Below, piece after piece: positions 51,891 through 62,782 of a stretch of DNA of 64,000 bases. The position numbers were made by a program, and so were the translations under genes. Source of the DNA: Mytilus galloprovincialis (lineage: Eukaryota > Mollusca > Bivalvia > Mytilida > Mytilidae); assembly GCF_965363235.1 (NCBI RefSeq), contig NC_134845.1:22880524-22944523 (forward strand), in the 5' to 3' direction. The stretch's first letter is position 1; each line of letters starts with the position of its first letter. A model generated the notes under the pieces. It was not told where the DNA came from. It saw only the letters and a program-made list of their open reading frames with translations, and did no database searches.

Positions 51891-53589
51891 ATTTATAGAT
51901 TTATATTCTTATTAAAATAATTGTTTCTCCAATAGCTCTTAGCATCCGTGACAGCTGTTTATTCGGGACAATTATATAATTTTTAATGTAAACTTTGTTG
52001 TACGAACGTACATGACTTTTAGAACGCAACTACGCATGTGAGATTTCCGCGGGGTTTTGGTGAATGTAAACAGAACGATACTAGGACCGAGAATACTGAA
52101 CACAACCAGAGAAAACGTTATTTAAATGGTATCTTTGTTACATACATGCATGATGAATCTGGTGTTGAATAATATAACCAAGGAGGTTATATTTTTGATA
52201 AATATACACGAGTTTGTGAAGTTGACATATGTGACGATTTGCCCAGAACTACTGGGAAAATTACTTCTTTCTTTAGTCTTTCTCAATCGGTATTACTTTT
52301 CATAATATAATGGCATTTGCCACCTATTTAATTGAAGACGTAAAATAAAAACAGACGTCAGTGGGTTTTTTTTTTATCTCGGCTTTTGAAACACTTTGTA
52401 TTCAACACCGTTGCAATTGCACTATCAATTATAGTTAATAAAGAAAATAAAAATACTTTATGTTTGTCATAGTTTCAAATTTCAGTCGTTTGTAAATGCT
52501 TAGTTTTCGTCAATGTTACATGTTTTTAGAATCTAAAAGCTCTCCTTTTCTCATACAAAAAATGTTTGATCCTTGCAATACAGACGATGCGGAAATTAAT
52601 AATGGTCAATAGTTCAAGAACAGGAATAATGAAAACAACACAATAAAATAAAGATAGACAAGTAAAAGCAAGACAACAATGAATAAAATCGTTCCAGAGA
52701 ACGATAGCGTTTACTGTAAACAAAGTAAAACAATAATCCTCTGATATCGGAGTTTTGTGTCTTCAATTAAACACTTTACAATGAGAAAACTATTACAGTA
52801 TATTCCGTATACTGGCTGAACAAATCAGCTCGATATGTATTGTTTGTAGAAAATATTTTCTAATAATATATATCTCTGACAAGATATAACATACGACCAT
52901 TATAAAAACAATAAACCGTATACTTGTCAATGAGACAACGGTTTGATCGAGACCGGAAGACGAAGATATACGCCACTATATAATACACTGTTCAGACCTC
53001 AGCAATGAGCCAAACCAATTAATATACCGTATAGAAAGTGACAAACTGTTAAACGCGTCTCACAATGAAACAAACGACCTGATTGGTGTACCCCAAAACG
53101 CACAAAAACACATATTATAGACCACTAGCATATATGATCCTGACTTGTAAAATATATTTACAGAATGAAATAGGGTTCTTGATTTTTGTTGAAAGTCTTT
53201 ATTGTGATATATGACATAAAGTTAAAAATTCTAGCAATCGAGACATTCCGTATAGGGATATGGCATTCATAATTGTATTCGGTATTCCTGCTTAAATCTG
53301 GTTTACGGTTATTTTCATACAGACTGATAACTTGGTAGGTATAAATCACCGAATACATACATACGAGTTTAGTATCGGTTAGAAATATTCTAAATATATA
53401 ATAAAATGTTGTTAATAGCAATGTTTAATCAAAAACACATTTTGAAAAAAATAATGAGTTATACTTTTTCTTTTTTTAGGAGAGGAGAGGATATTTTATG
53501 ACAAAAACAATTAGTGTATAGATACATTAGAAATATAATCTAACTATCTGATTTCAAACTCATTTTAGACAATTCTGATCCCACATTAA

Positions 53590-53660
53590 GAAAAAGGGCG
53601 AAAGACACCAAAGGGACAGTCAAACTCATAGATCGAAAATAAACTGACAACGCCATGACT
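53590..53660 (-). repeat. SINE-like 3' block, inverted copy
   Basis: GGGCGAAAGACACCAAAGGG, ACAGTCAAACTCATAGATCG and AAACTGACAACGCCATG are the reverse complement of the shared 3' block at 9968-10040, 26168-26235 and 61863-61935. Confidence 0.65.
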
Positions 53661-54488
53661 AAAAAGACAAAGACAAACAGACAAATCAAGATATATCTTA
53701 ATTACTCTAATTTATCAATTAGATATCGTAGAGGAATGGTTCCTACCATAGTATCACATACCCAAACGGGGACCATATTTTCTTGTAAACAAATTTTCTT
53801 TCTTAGTATAGTGAGAGAGCCGAAAGATACCAACAAATAAATAAATTGTTCATGGTCCGCAATAATTGGTAAAACATTATGTTTTCAATTTCTGATGATA
53901 TACAAATCTAAAATAAAATAATCGAAATCTACAATAAAAATAAAAAAATAATAATATCCCATTAAACCACATTTTATGAATACATATTACATGTTTACCA
54001 TTTTGTCTAATCTACAGAAGATATGATTATATTGCGGAAAACGTCAATTACATTTTTTTAAGGGAGCTGGCTTCTCAGTTTCAAAGTAATTAACTTTTCA
54101 AAACACTAGCATATATTGATAGTGGATTAATAAAGGAATCAAAAGAGCAAAACAAATATATCGGTCACCGTGCTTGTTTTCGAGATATTAGCCATTGGAA
54201 TTTTGGCGGGAAAATGTTCTCTCTTGACTTTTCATAGCTTTATCATTAACAAGTTTAAGTCCTCAAAAACTATTAAAAAGTAATTAAAATTTTATAAGAC
54301 TTGAACAGACAGCTTATCATAATACATGTAAAAGAACTATAAAAAGAAAAATGGGGGTCACCGGGAAAAATTTGATAGGGCTTTCAAATGGATAAACCAG
54401 AGGAATCCGAAAATCTGACCAAAATTCCAAAACATGACAAGCAAGCTTCCTTAAATTGTCCAAAACGAAATTAAAAAGTAAAAACCTC

Positions 54489-54494
54489 TTTATT
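54489..54494 (-). terminator. Possible polyadenylation signal for the 54923 end
   Basis: AATAAA on the minus strand about 430 bases past the stop at 54923. The distance is long but acceptable; such words are frequent in AT-rich DNA. Confidence 0.3.
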
Positions 54495-54922
54495 TACACT
54501 TTATCATTTGTGAATGGTATAATATAATGTAGATACCACCATATTTTAGCATGCCCTATCTGAGGCTTTTTTGTTTTATTGAACATCGTGAATTTTAATA
54601 TGTAACACTTGGTTAAGAAAATGAATAAGTGCTTAAGTAAAGATCTGATGAAACCACTGCGGCATGCGGCACGGTGAATAATCTACACATGTATCTGGCT
54701 GTTATGTGTAACGGACATTGATTAATAGATCAAAAAGCAAACGATTTCACTATTTTAAACTATACTGTTAACTAAGAATTACAATACTCAAGTTATATAC
54801 CAAATACCTTGAAATGTTGTAATTCAGTATGAATTGACCCAAGTTATTAATGATCTTATTTGCCAAAAGAGAAGGTGACTCTGCATATTCCTTATTTCAA
54901 AGGGGTTACTTATTTCATCATA

Positions 54923-55200
54923 TCAGTTATGTATCGGTGGTAGCGGTTTAGTACGTATGGCTGAGCTTGTTGGTGGTCGCGGTTGTTCGGGTAATGGTGT
55001 TAGATTTCTTCTCAATGCCTCATTTAGGGGTTCTGGATGTTGGTAAATCGTTGATGTCATAGCAAATGGAGAATTGGAGTTTGCAAGAGTCCTTCTGTTT
55101 TCATCTAAGCTTCTGTCGTTTTCTAGACATTCAACGCTTATTTTGTCTTGTCGAGAAACCAGTTTTGCTCTCGAATTATAATCTTTTGAATTTGGATTTT
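54923..55200 (-). CDS. Receptor 2, last exon (distal alternative)
   Basis: Acceptor ATATTCCTTACAG on the minus strand. It enters in phase 1 and encodes ENPNSKDYNSRAKLVSRQDK, CLENDRSLDENRRTLANSNS, and ends PLPEQPRPPTSS and TKPLPPIHN. The repeated PLPxxP and PLPP motifs at the C terminus look like SH3 ligands. TGA/TAA stop at 54923-54925. Confidence 0.7.
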
Positions 55201-58200
55201 CTGTAAGGAATATAACTAATCGTTTCAATACAATTTATTTATATTTTTATATGATGAACATTAACAAAAATATTAACAATGCACACACAGCGTGCAATAA
55301 GTATAAAAACATTAACGAACAAAAAACCCCAGTTAAAATTGATAACAAAAATAATAGCGCCATTAACATCATATGTAATTTCTATTACTGTACTGTTCCA
55401 TTGGTATTGCTCTGTCACGTGGCGATAAAGAGTCTACAACTAAATCATCCGACATGGTTGGTTCTCTCTTCAAATTTAATTCTGAAATGAAGAGAGAACT
55501 GTTGTTGTAGATCATCAGTATCGCCACAATTACGTTTTATATTTACAACTATAACCCTCTTATTTTTTTTGGTGTACTGTCAAAAAGTCAGATTGATGAT
55601 TTTCTTCCACCGATATGCTGTTTTATATTATAGTGTCCTTTGGTTTTGTGTGTATGCTTTCCTGACAGTTAATATTTATATATGTGTTTATAAGCGAATT
55701 AAATAATTATCTTCACAACATGTTGGAAGTAAAATAACAATTCGTGCACATTAAATAAAACTTTTCTTTCATAAGTTAGATATGCTTTGTATATATTTAT
55801 ATATACTCTTTCAAAATAATAATTTTGAAAGCATTTTGGTTTATTGGTTGAGTTTAACTACTTTGATCGCATCTATTTTATCGAACTTGTAATAAAACAA
55901 TTACAAATTATTCATATCTATAATGGTACATGTACCTGAAAACTGATACTGATAGTCGGTTGCAAACTAAACTTATGTGACAAAAGATACAAATTCAATT
56001 ATCCAATTGTGAACTTATTTTTATGATTTGAGGATTTTTGTATGTTCCCTAAAACATCCGATAGCTAGGAAAAGTACAACATTTTGATAGTTTGTCTTTT
56101 AAATAATTGTAATTATTGAATTTGTTTGTCGTTTATTTGTCCCATTTGCACCTACCTGAAAGTGTAAAATCTGAATCTGGTGGTAGAGGCTGCTTAATAT
56201 CGGTGCAATTTTCTTTCAGTGACTGTCTATGCTGAATTTGTGATTTCTTTCCTTTGAAATATTTCTGGTATATAAGAAAGGCAATAATAACAATAGCTAT
56301 CAGCAATAGTATTGACAGGACAGCCCCTACCACTGCTGCTGTGTTACTACCATCTGAAGAACTTTCACCTGTTGAGGGGTTAGTAATGCTGCTATCGTTG
56401 CTAGATGTCGTAGGCATCATGGTAGTAGTTGAAGTCGTTGTTGTAAAGACTGTGATATAAATTTTTCGATTACAAGAACTATATACATTGTACATTTAAA
56501 AACTTATAAATAACACATTTGATATAGGCTTGCTTACAGCCTTCGACAAAACCACGAAATTAAATATCAACGAACATTGATACCACCGAAAATAAATGAA
56601 TCCACCGTAACTTCAAGTCATATCAGTTTGCAATTAAGCTGTCTTATCATTATCTTTTTTTTTTAAATTCAGGTTTGTCTACTTGTTGTTGTACAGCATG
56701 TCTTTTTGAATTGTTGTAAGTAATGTCATGCATTCTTTTTGCATTGTTGTAAGTAATGTCATGCATTCTTTTTGCATTGTTGTAAGTAATGTCATGCATT
56801 CTTTTTGCATTGTTGTAAGTAATGTCATGCATTCTTTTTGCATTGTTGTAAGTAATGTCATGCATTCTTTTTGCATTGTTGTAAGTAATGTCATGCATTC
56901 TTTTTGCATTGTTGTAAGTAATGTCATGTATTCTTTTTGCATTTTTGTAAGTAATGTCATGTCATGCATTCTTTATATACTAATACACTTCTCAAGTGAT
57001 TGTATTTATTCATTATTAAAACATACAAAAACCATTATTATTTAAAAAGTACTGACTGCTTCTTATTAAGAAGGGATATAGATACGATACTGTTGTCAGG
57101 TCATTAAAGATTGCATATGCTGGCGTTAGTATTGATTCACTTATAGGGTCTTTGCATCGGAACTAAACACATTCATTTAAAAACCATTTGTTGGCATGAT
57201 ACGGGTCATGTTCTTCTCATATATGTTATGATGGTATGATACTAAACCCCTAACGGGAAGGATTTTACCTGAAGACATAATATTTCAATCAGTTTAATTG
57301 AAGTCAGGAGCTGGCTTGTCAGTTAATTGCTAGTAGTCTGTTGTTATTTATGTATTATTGTCATTTTGTTTATTTTCTTTGGTTACACCTTCTGACATCA
57401 AATTTGGACTTCTCTTGAACGGAATTTTAATGTGCGTATTGTTATGTGTTTTACTTTTCTACATTGGCTAGAGGTATAGGGGAAGGGTTGAGATCTCATA
57501 CACATGTTTAATCCCGCCGCTTTGTTGCGCCTGTCCCTAAATCCTTTGTTAGTTTTGTATTATTTTTAATTTTAGTTTCTTGCGTACAATTTGGAGTTTA
57601 GTATGGCGTTCATTATCACTGAACTAGTATATATATATTGTTTGGGGGCCAGCTGAAGGACGCCTCCAGGTGCGGGAATTTTTCGCTGCATTGAAGACCT
57701 GTTGGTGACCTTCTGCTTTTGTCTGTTCTTCTATGGTCGGGTTGTTGTCTCTTTGACACATTCCCCATTTCCATTCTCAATTTTGAATCATACAATATTT
57801 ATTGTCTCTAAACCACCGAAATATTTCTCTTACCGCGAGTAAAACTACTGCTGGAATTATCTTTTTAATTAAAGACTTGAAGTTCTCACATGTTCATAGA
57901 ATATCCAATGCAAAGAAATATTCGTATTTTGAGACATTTCGTCATTAAGACATATATCAGTATTGATATTTATGATCAGCAATTATCAATTGAAACAAAT
58001 AATTTAAATGCTGTTGCTAGCTATATATAGAAACAGATTACTAGCATTTTGTGATAGCATTAAAGGGTACGTGAATCTTCTTTTATATTATATCTTAAGC
58101 TTGTTTAGTAAACATTTCACACCACATCTTCCTATATCTATTTAATAATATCTAGAACATCTAAATGAACTCATCATAGATCATGTAGATACCAGGACTA

Positions 58201-61200
58201 AATTTAGTATACGCCAGACGCGCGTTTCGTCTACAAAAGACTCATCAGTGACGCTTGAATCCAAAAGCTCTTAAAGACTACTTACGACATGTTTCTGAAA
58301 AAAAACGTAAAACTAGTCATTAGTGTACTCAGAGATAAAGAAAGATTGATATATTTCCGATTGTTTTATCATTTTATCATTTTAGACAAATTGTTTCGAC
58401 CGTTATATTTGTCCATGATAAGGCACCATACAATTTAGAACATTCAATTACAAAAATACGACTTGTATGAGATCTAGAGTTGTTTAAAATCCAGTGAAAT
58501 GATAATCTCAGAATTCAAATATAATTATTGCTATTAAACATTTTACTTCGATATAATGAGATGGCTAAGAGAATACAAAATTATGTGTGCTTCGATATTT
58601 GGTTTATCAAGAATACAAATATGGGTGGCTTTGATCGTATTTAAGAAACGTTAAACGTCATCGTGGACATTTAATTTAAAAGATTATTGTATTCGCATCT
58701 TTCATTTGTTTTCTTCCAGATACGTTTAGTTGTTTGGAACCAGATCTTTCACTGTTCAGTTTTGTGATAGCATATTGTTTAACGATTTTAAATGTAACGG
58801 ATCAGATCAACGGAAAATAGTATGGTAACCGTCGTATTTAAATAGCAGAGACAATACACAACATTTTGTATTGTGCAAAGTACTTTGCGCAGACAGTTTC
58901 AGATTTATAAAAAGCATTAAATTTCTTTTTCATTTAATAAGTTTTTGTTTTTAAATAACATACCATATTCTGTCAATGTAATGAGTAGACTGTCAGCATG
59001 TGATGTTCTACTTGTTGAAACTTGATTAGCTGCACATCCGCCAGGATTTGTACTAATGGAACGCGAACTACCAGATTGTGATACCGCCTGAAAAATAGCT
59101 ATGTATAAAAAAGAATCTGAATTTACAGTTATTAATAGTTGTGAAAGGTACCATGATTATAATTTGATAAGCCAGACGCGCGCTTCGTCTACATAAGACT
59201 CATCAGTGATGCTCAGATCAAAATATTTATAAAGCCAAGCAAGTACAAAGTAAAACTAACACGTTCAGAAAATATATCGCAGAAATAATGAAATATGATT
59301 TGTAAACTATACAACAACGATTTTATTTTACCAAAAAATTATCTGTAAAATATATAAACATAATCATACTAATAATAAATGCCATTATCACAAATGTGTG
59401 AACTGCTCAACAAATCTGACTTTTAATTTGCATTTTCGTTAATTGAAATCTAGTAAATACAAGCTTTTGCACATTTAGCTTGGCGGTGTTTTTTGTTTTG
59501 TTTTATTTCGTTACCTTTAGTAAATTCGGTATGATATTGAAAAAATATAAAACAAAGTAGCAAAATCAAAAACCCAGAGCATTATTTTGTCTATTATATC
59601 GAAGAACAAACGTGAACAAGGTCGATGCTTAACAAAAATATAGAATGTCAATCGAATATTCGTGTTAATATGCTTACATGAATATCAACGAAAACTGCTC
59701 AACATCCTGCTTGAGTCGTTGTCAAGGTTTAGTGAAGTGTAAGATTTTGCTTCATATTTAACACTGTGGCTGTGAGATAACAAAAAGCAGTCAAAGTGCA
59801 GTTCAATTGCCTTTTCTTATCATCTACATACAGCAAAATTATTCCAAAACTTGTATTATAGTTAATTTTACTTACAATACATGTGAAAATTGGATCTGCT
59901 CCATTAGAATTGATCAGAATTGTGTAGTATGTTGATCCAGTAGCAGTCACGTTCGCTACATTAAAGAATATTCCAGTGGCTAAAATAATAGATAAACGGT
60001 TGCCAAATATGTTATATATAAACTGATATAACACTAACCAAAAATTGAAATCACGTTAATGCAAATGTCGTTTAATGAACCTCATAAATATTGCACAAAA
60101 TTAGAAAAAGTGGCAATAGTTGACGTAACTATTGAATTCATAAGCTTGAATGTCCTTTTAGTATCTCTCGCCTCTTTTTTCATTGAATGACATCAAGGAT
60201 ATCAACGTTTCCTTGCTTATGTCTTAAGTTTGCTAACATTTTAAATGATATTTTATTAACGCCTGTCACACCTCAGAAACAATTAGCCTTTGTTAGTTTT
60301 GAAAGATTTATAAATGTTGGTTCATTTGTATGTTTCGGACTTAAGTGTGATGTTCATTTCCGATTTCACTCAACTAGTATTCATTATTGTTTAGGGGCTA
60401 GCTGAAGCCCGCCGTCGGATGCTAGATTTTCTAGTTGCGTTGGATACCTATTGGGGCACTTGGGTTATTTTCGACTCTTTGGTCGGGGTGTTGTCTTTAA
60501 TATATTCCCCGTTTACGTTCTTTATTCGAGTGTACAATGGAAGTTTTCGGTGAATGCAGGACTCAAATTAATGTCAATATTTTTCATGTGAATATTAGAA
60601 ACTAGTTTGAGTTTTGTCTCAACACTAAACTAAAGAGTATTAAAGAAAAAAAATAGTTTGATATACGAATAAATGCGTATGTTAAAATTCGATTCATTCC
60701 CCGACCGTGCGAGGGCTTTAGAGTCAGTAAAGGTCGTTAAAAATCACCATCATTATCATCGATTGATTATAGTATAAACTATATAAGTAAGAGGATTTTT
60801 TGGAATTACTTGCGGATCGAAATTGAGTACATTTGTTGTTTGTTGTTGCCCAGGTGTTTCGCGGTATTATTACCGACTTCACACCAATTTTTGTCATGTA
60901 AATTGAATTTGATTGAACCTTTTTGTTTGTTTATGAATTACGGGTTTAATTGCAGTTGACCGATTTTTTTGCGGAATTACAATATAATGTTCATTTTCGG
61001 TCCCTTGACCTATGATGAAGTATAATACCAAGAAAACTATTTTGTCCAGCCTATAAATATAACGTCTGTATATCGGATGTATTCGTGAAGAATCGGTACA
61101 TATATTTTTTAAAATGTATATTGTCAATTGCTACCACTGCAGAATGAAATGTCAGAAGAGCAATTATAATTTAATATTTAATTTATATCAACAGAAGGGA

Positions 61201-61715
61201 TGATTTCGCGCAAATACGCGGCATAGGGATAAAGACGGCCATTCTCTATATACATCTCAGCGGTCGTCAAATTAATCTAATTAAACTTCCTGTGCCTCTG
61301 CTAGCTTTGAGAATATATAAGTAGCTATTTTTTTTATTATCCAAACAAGAAAGTCTATATAACGAGTGAAACGATATAACCTAGATTAAAAAAAAAACAT
61401 CACAGAAAAACTTAACTTACTAATTTCTGTAAAATTATAAAACAGCAACTTCATTTTAACCAATAAAATTTTTAAACATGGAAATAAAATTTTGAATTCA
61501 ATAAGAAAAGAACTCACTGGAACCCATAACCGTTGTTGCACACGTTGTGTAGTTTAAAACAGCAGTTGTTCTGTCTATATATCCATTTACATAGCATCCA
61601 TCCCAGACAGATCCTGTTCCACATGATGTACTAGAACCGTCATTAACAGTGTATGAAAACACTCCAAGCAGAGGATCAGGAAAGTACTGCTCGAGGTGAA
61701 CAGATTGTTGCATAT
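54923..61715 (-). CDS. Paralogous membrane receptor-like protein, 5' incomplete
   Basis: Minus-strand exons in transcript order: 61715-61518, 59979-59876, 59087-58964, 56449-56156, then either 55481-55369 or 55200-54923. With the second ending, the frame is open throughout for about 332 residues. The ectodomain exons match exons d, e and f of the plus-strand receptor in order, phase and local sequence (G-x-F-S-Y, conserved cysteines, the N-Y-T sequon). A Thr/Ser-rich stalk (FTTTTSTTTMMPTTSS), a helix VVGAVLSILLLIAIVIIAFL and a basic YQKYFKGKK stop-transfer follow. The tail is short and has Pro-rich ends. It is a type I membrane protein by layout; the signal peptide and first ectodomain module must lie upstream. 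Ligand unknown. One intron contains an apparently intact hammerhead core in the sense direction. Confidence 0.75.
55234..55239 (-). terminator. Polyadenylation signal for the proximal alternative end
   Basis: AATAAA on the minus strand about 130 bases after the stop at 55369 and before the next exon begins at 55200. Its position between the two terminal exons fits alternative polyadenylation. Confidence 0.45.
55369..55481 (-). CDS. Receptor 2, last exon (proximal alternative)
   Basis: Acceptor CTCTCTTCATTTCAG on the minus strand, phase 1. It encodes ELNLKREPTMSDDLVVDSLS and ends PRDRAIPMEQYSNRNYI with a stop at 55371-55369. It joins the same donor (56156) in frame as the distal exon and both begin with Glu. 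The two tails have different content: this one lacks the proline motifs. Confidence 0.6.
56156..56449 (-). CDS. Receptor 2, transmembrane exon
   Basis: Minus-strand acceptor TTATATCACAG, donor GTAGGT. Phase 1 to phase 1, 294 bp. It encodes VFTTTTSTTTMMPTTSSNDS (likely O-glycosylated stalk), GESSSDGSNTAA, the helix VVGAVLSILLLIAIVIIAFL, then YQKYFKGKKSQIQHRQSLK and QPLPPDSDFTLS. Confidence 0.8.
56704..56970 (+). repeat. 33-bp tandem repeat in intron
   Basis: Seven full units of GTCATGCATTCTTTTTGCAT plus TGTTGTAAGTAAT (56725-56955), preceded by a partial unit and followed by a partial one. The first six full units are identical; the seventh has two changes. Because 33 is divisible by three, all frames without a stop stay open: on the minus strand this gives an 11-residue repeat MHDITYNNAKR. 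It lies in an intron of the minus-strand receptor. Confidence 0.9.
57060..57784 (+). mobile_element. 3' fragment of the Penelope-like family
   Basis: Starts inside the reverse-transcriptase frame (LIKKGYRYDTVV, then SLKIAYAGVSIDSLIGSLH) and runs through the stop at 57164 and the 3' tail. It matches the tail of the 31279-33405 element almost throughout and ends at the same CCATTTCCATTCTCAATTTT. Only about 35 codons remain, so it is a strongly 5'-truncated copy. It sits antisense in an intron of receptor 2. Confidence 0.85.
58140..58290 (-). mobile_element. Hammerhead-ribozyme element with intact core
   Basis: On the minus strand: GTCA, CTGATGA (58248-58242), helix II GTCT...AGAC, GAAA (58228-58225), helix III CGC...GCG, then the cleavage triplet GTA (58212-58210) and TCCTGGTATC. 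All invariant positions of the minimal hammerhead are present: CUGAUGA, GAAA and UH. Helix III is only 3 bp, as in retrozyme-type hammerheads of metazoans, which work better as dimers. It lies in the receptor 2 intron 56450-58963 and is transcribed with the gene. Confidence 0.75.
58964..59087 (-). CDS. Receptor 2, ectodomain exon (matches exon f)
   Basis: Minus-strand acceptor GCTATTTTTCAG, donor GTATGT. Phase 0 in, phase 1 out, 124 bp. It encodes AVSQSGSSRSISTNPGGCAA and ends SHADSLLITLTEY. It aligns with the plus-strand exon 14767-14899 at the S-I-x-x-N-P-x-x-C core. Confidence 0.75.
59150..59240 (-). mobile_element. Hammerhead-type element, nearly intact copy
   Basis: Minus strand: GCATCACTGATGAGTC, TTATGTAGACGAAGCGC, GCGTCTGGCTTATC. 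CTGATGA is intact but GAAA reads GAAG and the 3' strand of helix III is changed (GCT for GCG), so activity is doubtful. It lies in the sense direction in the intron between two receptor 2 exons. Confidence 0.7.
59876..59979 (-). CDS. Receptor 2, ectodomain exon (matches exon e)
   Basis: Minus-strand acceptor TATTATTTTAG, donor GTAAGT. Phase 1 in, phase 0 out, 104 bp, exactly as in the plus-strand exon 14002-14105. It encodes TGIFFNVANVTATGSTYYTI and ends DPIFTCI. NVT is a further N-glycosylation sequon. Confidence 0.8.
60365..60515 (+). repeat. Decayed Penelope-like 3' tail
   Basis: ACTAGTATTCATTATTGTTT, GGGGCTAGCTGAAG, CGCCGTCGGATGCTAGATTT, TGGATACCTATTGGGGCACT, TTTGGTCGGGGTGTTGTCTT and ATTCCCCGTTTAC follow the tail of 57605-57784 in order, with many changes. 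Older than the 57060 copy. Confidence 0.6.
61518..61715 (-). CDS. Receptor 2, ectodomain exon (matches exon d)
   Basis: Minus-strand acceptor AATTTATTTCTAG, donor GTGAGT. Phase 1 to phase 1, 198 bp. It encodes MQQSVHLEQYFPDPLLGVFS, YTVNDGSSTSCGTGSVWDGC, and NYTTCATTVMGS. It is 39 bp longer than the plus-strand counterpart through an insertion before the cysteine region. Most 5' exon of this gene seen. Confidence 0.8.
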
Positions 61716-61749
61716 CTAGAAATAAATTGTAAATTCGCGTCAATTATTG

Positions 61750-62330
61750 CTCTTTACAAATAATAGATGACGGAAATGAGGAGTGGCTGTTAAACGTTCA
61801 CTCGTATTTGTATCCATCTGATAAGTGATTATTGTTTGTCTGTTTGTCTTTTTCATTTTTAGCCATAGCGTTGTCAGTTTATTTTCGATTTATGAGTTTG
61901 ACTGTCCGTCTGGTATCTTTCATACCTCTTTTAAGCCTTTTTCAACTGATTTGTATAGTTCATTCTTATATTCTACTGGTATACCACTGTCCCAGGTTAG
62001 GGGAAGAGTTGGAATCCCGATAACATGTTTAACCTCGCTACATTTTGTATTTATGTCCCAAGTCAGAAGCCTGCAATCCAGTAGTTGTCGTTTGTTTATG
62101 TGTTACATACATGTATTTGTTTTTCGTTAATTGCTTTGTACATAAATTAGGACGTAAGTTTTCTCGTTTGAATTGTTTTACAGTGGATTTTCTGGGCCTT
62201 TTATAGCTGACTATGCTGTGGTCATTGTTGAAGGCCGTACGGTGACCTATTATAGTTGTTTATTTCTGTGTCATTCTGGTCTCTTGTGGAGAGTTGTCTC
62301 ATTAGCAATCATATCACATCTTCATTTTTA
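61750..62330 (+). repeat. SINE-like repeats, tandem arrangement
   Basis: 61863-61935 carries the GCGTTGTCAGTTTATTTTCG and CTGTCCGTCTGGTATCTTTC block seen at 9968 and 26168. It is followed at 62020-62325 by the full AAGTCAGAAGCC ... GCCGTACGGTGACCTATTAT ... CTCTTGTGGAGAGTTGTCTC ... ATATCACATCTTC block seen at 46370-46630. The two blocks occur next to each other here but apart elsewhere, so they may be parts of one longer element. Confidence 0.65.
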
Positions 62331-62369
62331 ATATACAGGTAAACCTTTTGTATATTTATTTTTACATCA

Positions 62370-62388
62370 GAGGCCCCTGAGGGGCCTC
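62370..62388. repeat. Perfect 19-bp palindrome
   Basis: GAGGCCCC and GGGGCCTC flank TGA. The left half is also the outer end of the MITE at 62783. It might be the remnant of a related element whose two ends are now joined. Confidence 0.6.
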
Positions 62389-62782
62389 GGGTGTATTGCC
62401 ATCGCCTACTTTTCAATTCGCGCAAAGATCAAAGAGATGCATATATAATTAGTTTTGGAATAATAACCGACATTATAGACCCGCGGACCTATATAGTGCA
62501 GAATAAAATTCCGTATCGCTTCTTTTAAATTCATGTTTTCAATGGATACTCAGTTTTTTTAATTTTTCTTAATGCAAAATTTATAATATGAAAATGTTTT
62601 GTCGTTAGAAATATTTGTATTTACGAGTCAAAAATTGTTGTTGCGGATGAATACCACGAGTGCGCAAGTGGACAAGATCGAGCGTGTAGAAAATCGAGAG
62701 GAAATCAATTCACACATTTATACACAGAAAGGTAATTATATTTCAATTATTTGATTTGGAGTAACCTTTTTAAACCGTTTGT

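Larger units (their letters stand above)
48640..54480. other. Intergenic, repeats only
   Basis: No gene seen in almost 6 kb. Contents recognised: relatives of the AATGGCAAAATCAAA family in reverse at 49930-50040 and 51820-51890, a long perfect fold-back at 51151-51290, and an inverted SINE-like 3' block at 53590-53660. All open frames are under 100 residues without family resemblance. Confidence 0.55.

Noticed and set aside
54050-54480. Segment with TCGGTCACCGTGCTTG and TTTTGGCGGGAA that looks like a mussel repeat
   Set aside because: Only one copy is in this window, so the sequence alone does not show that it is repeated.
56704-56970. Possible CRISPR-like array
   Set aside because: Units abut with no spacers, and the context is a eukaryotic intron.
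56650-57045. Open frames with perfect 11-residue repeats on both strands
   Set aside because: Produced by a 33-bp tandem repeat in an intron; both strands and several frames stay open for the same reason.
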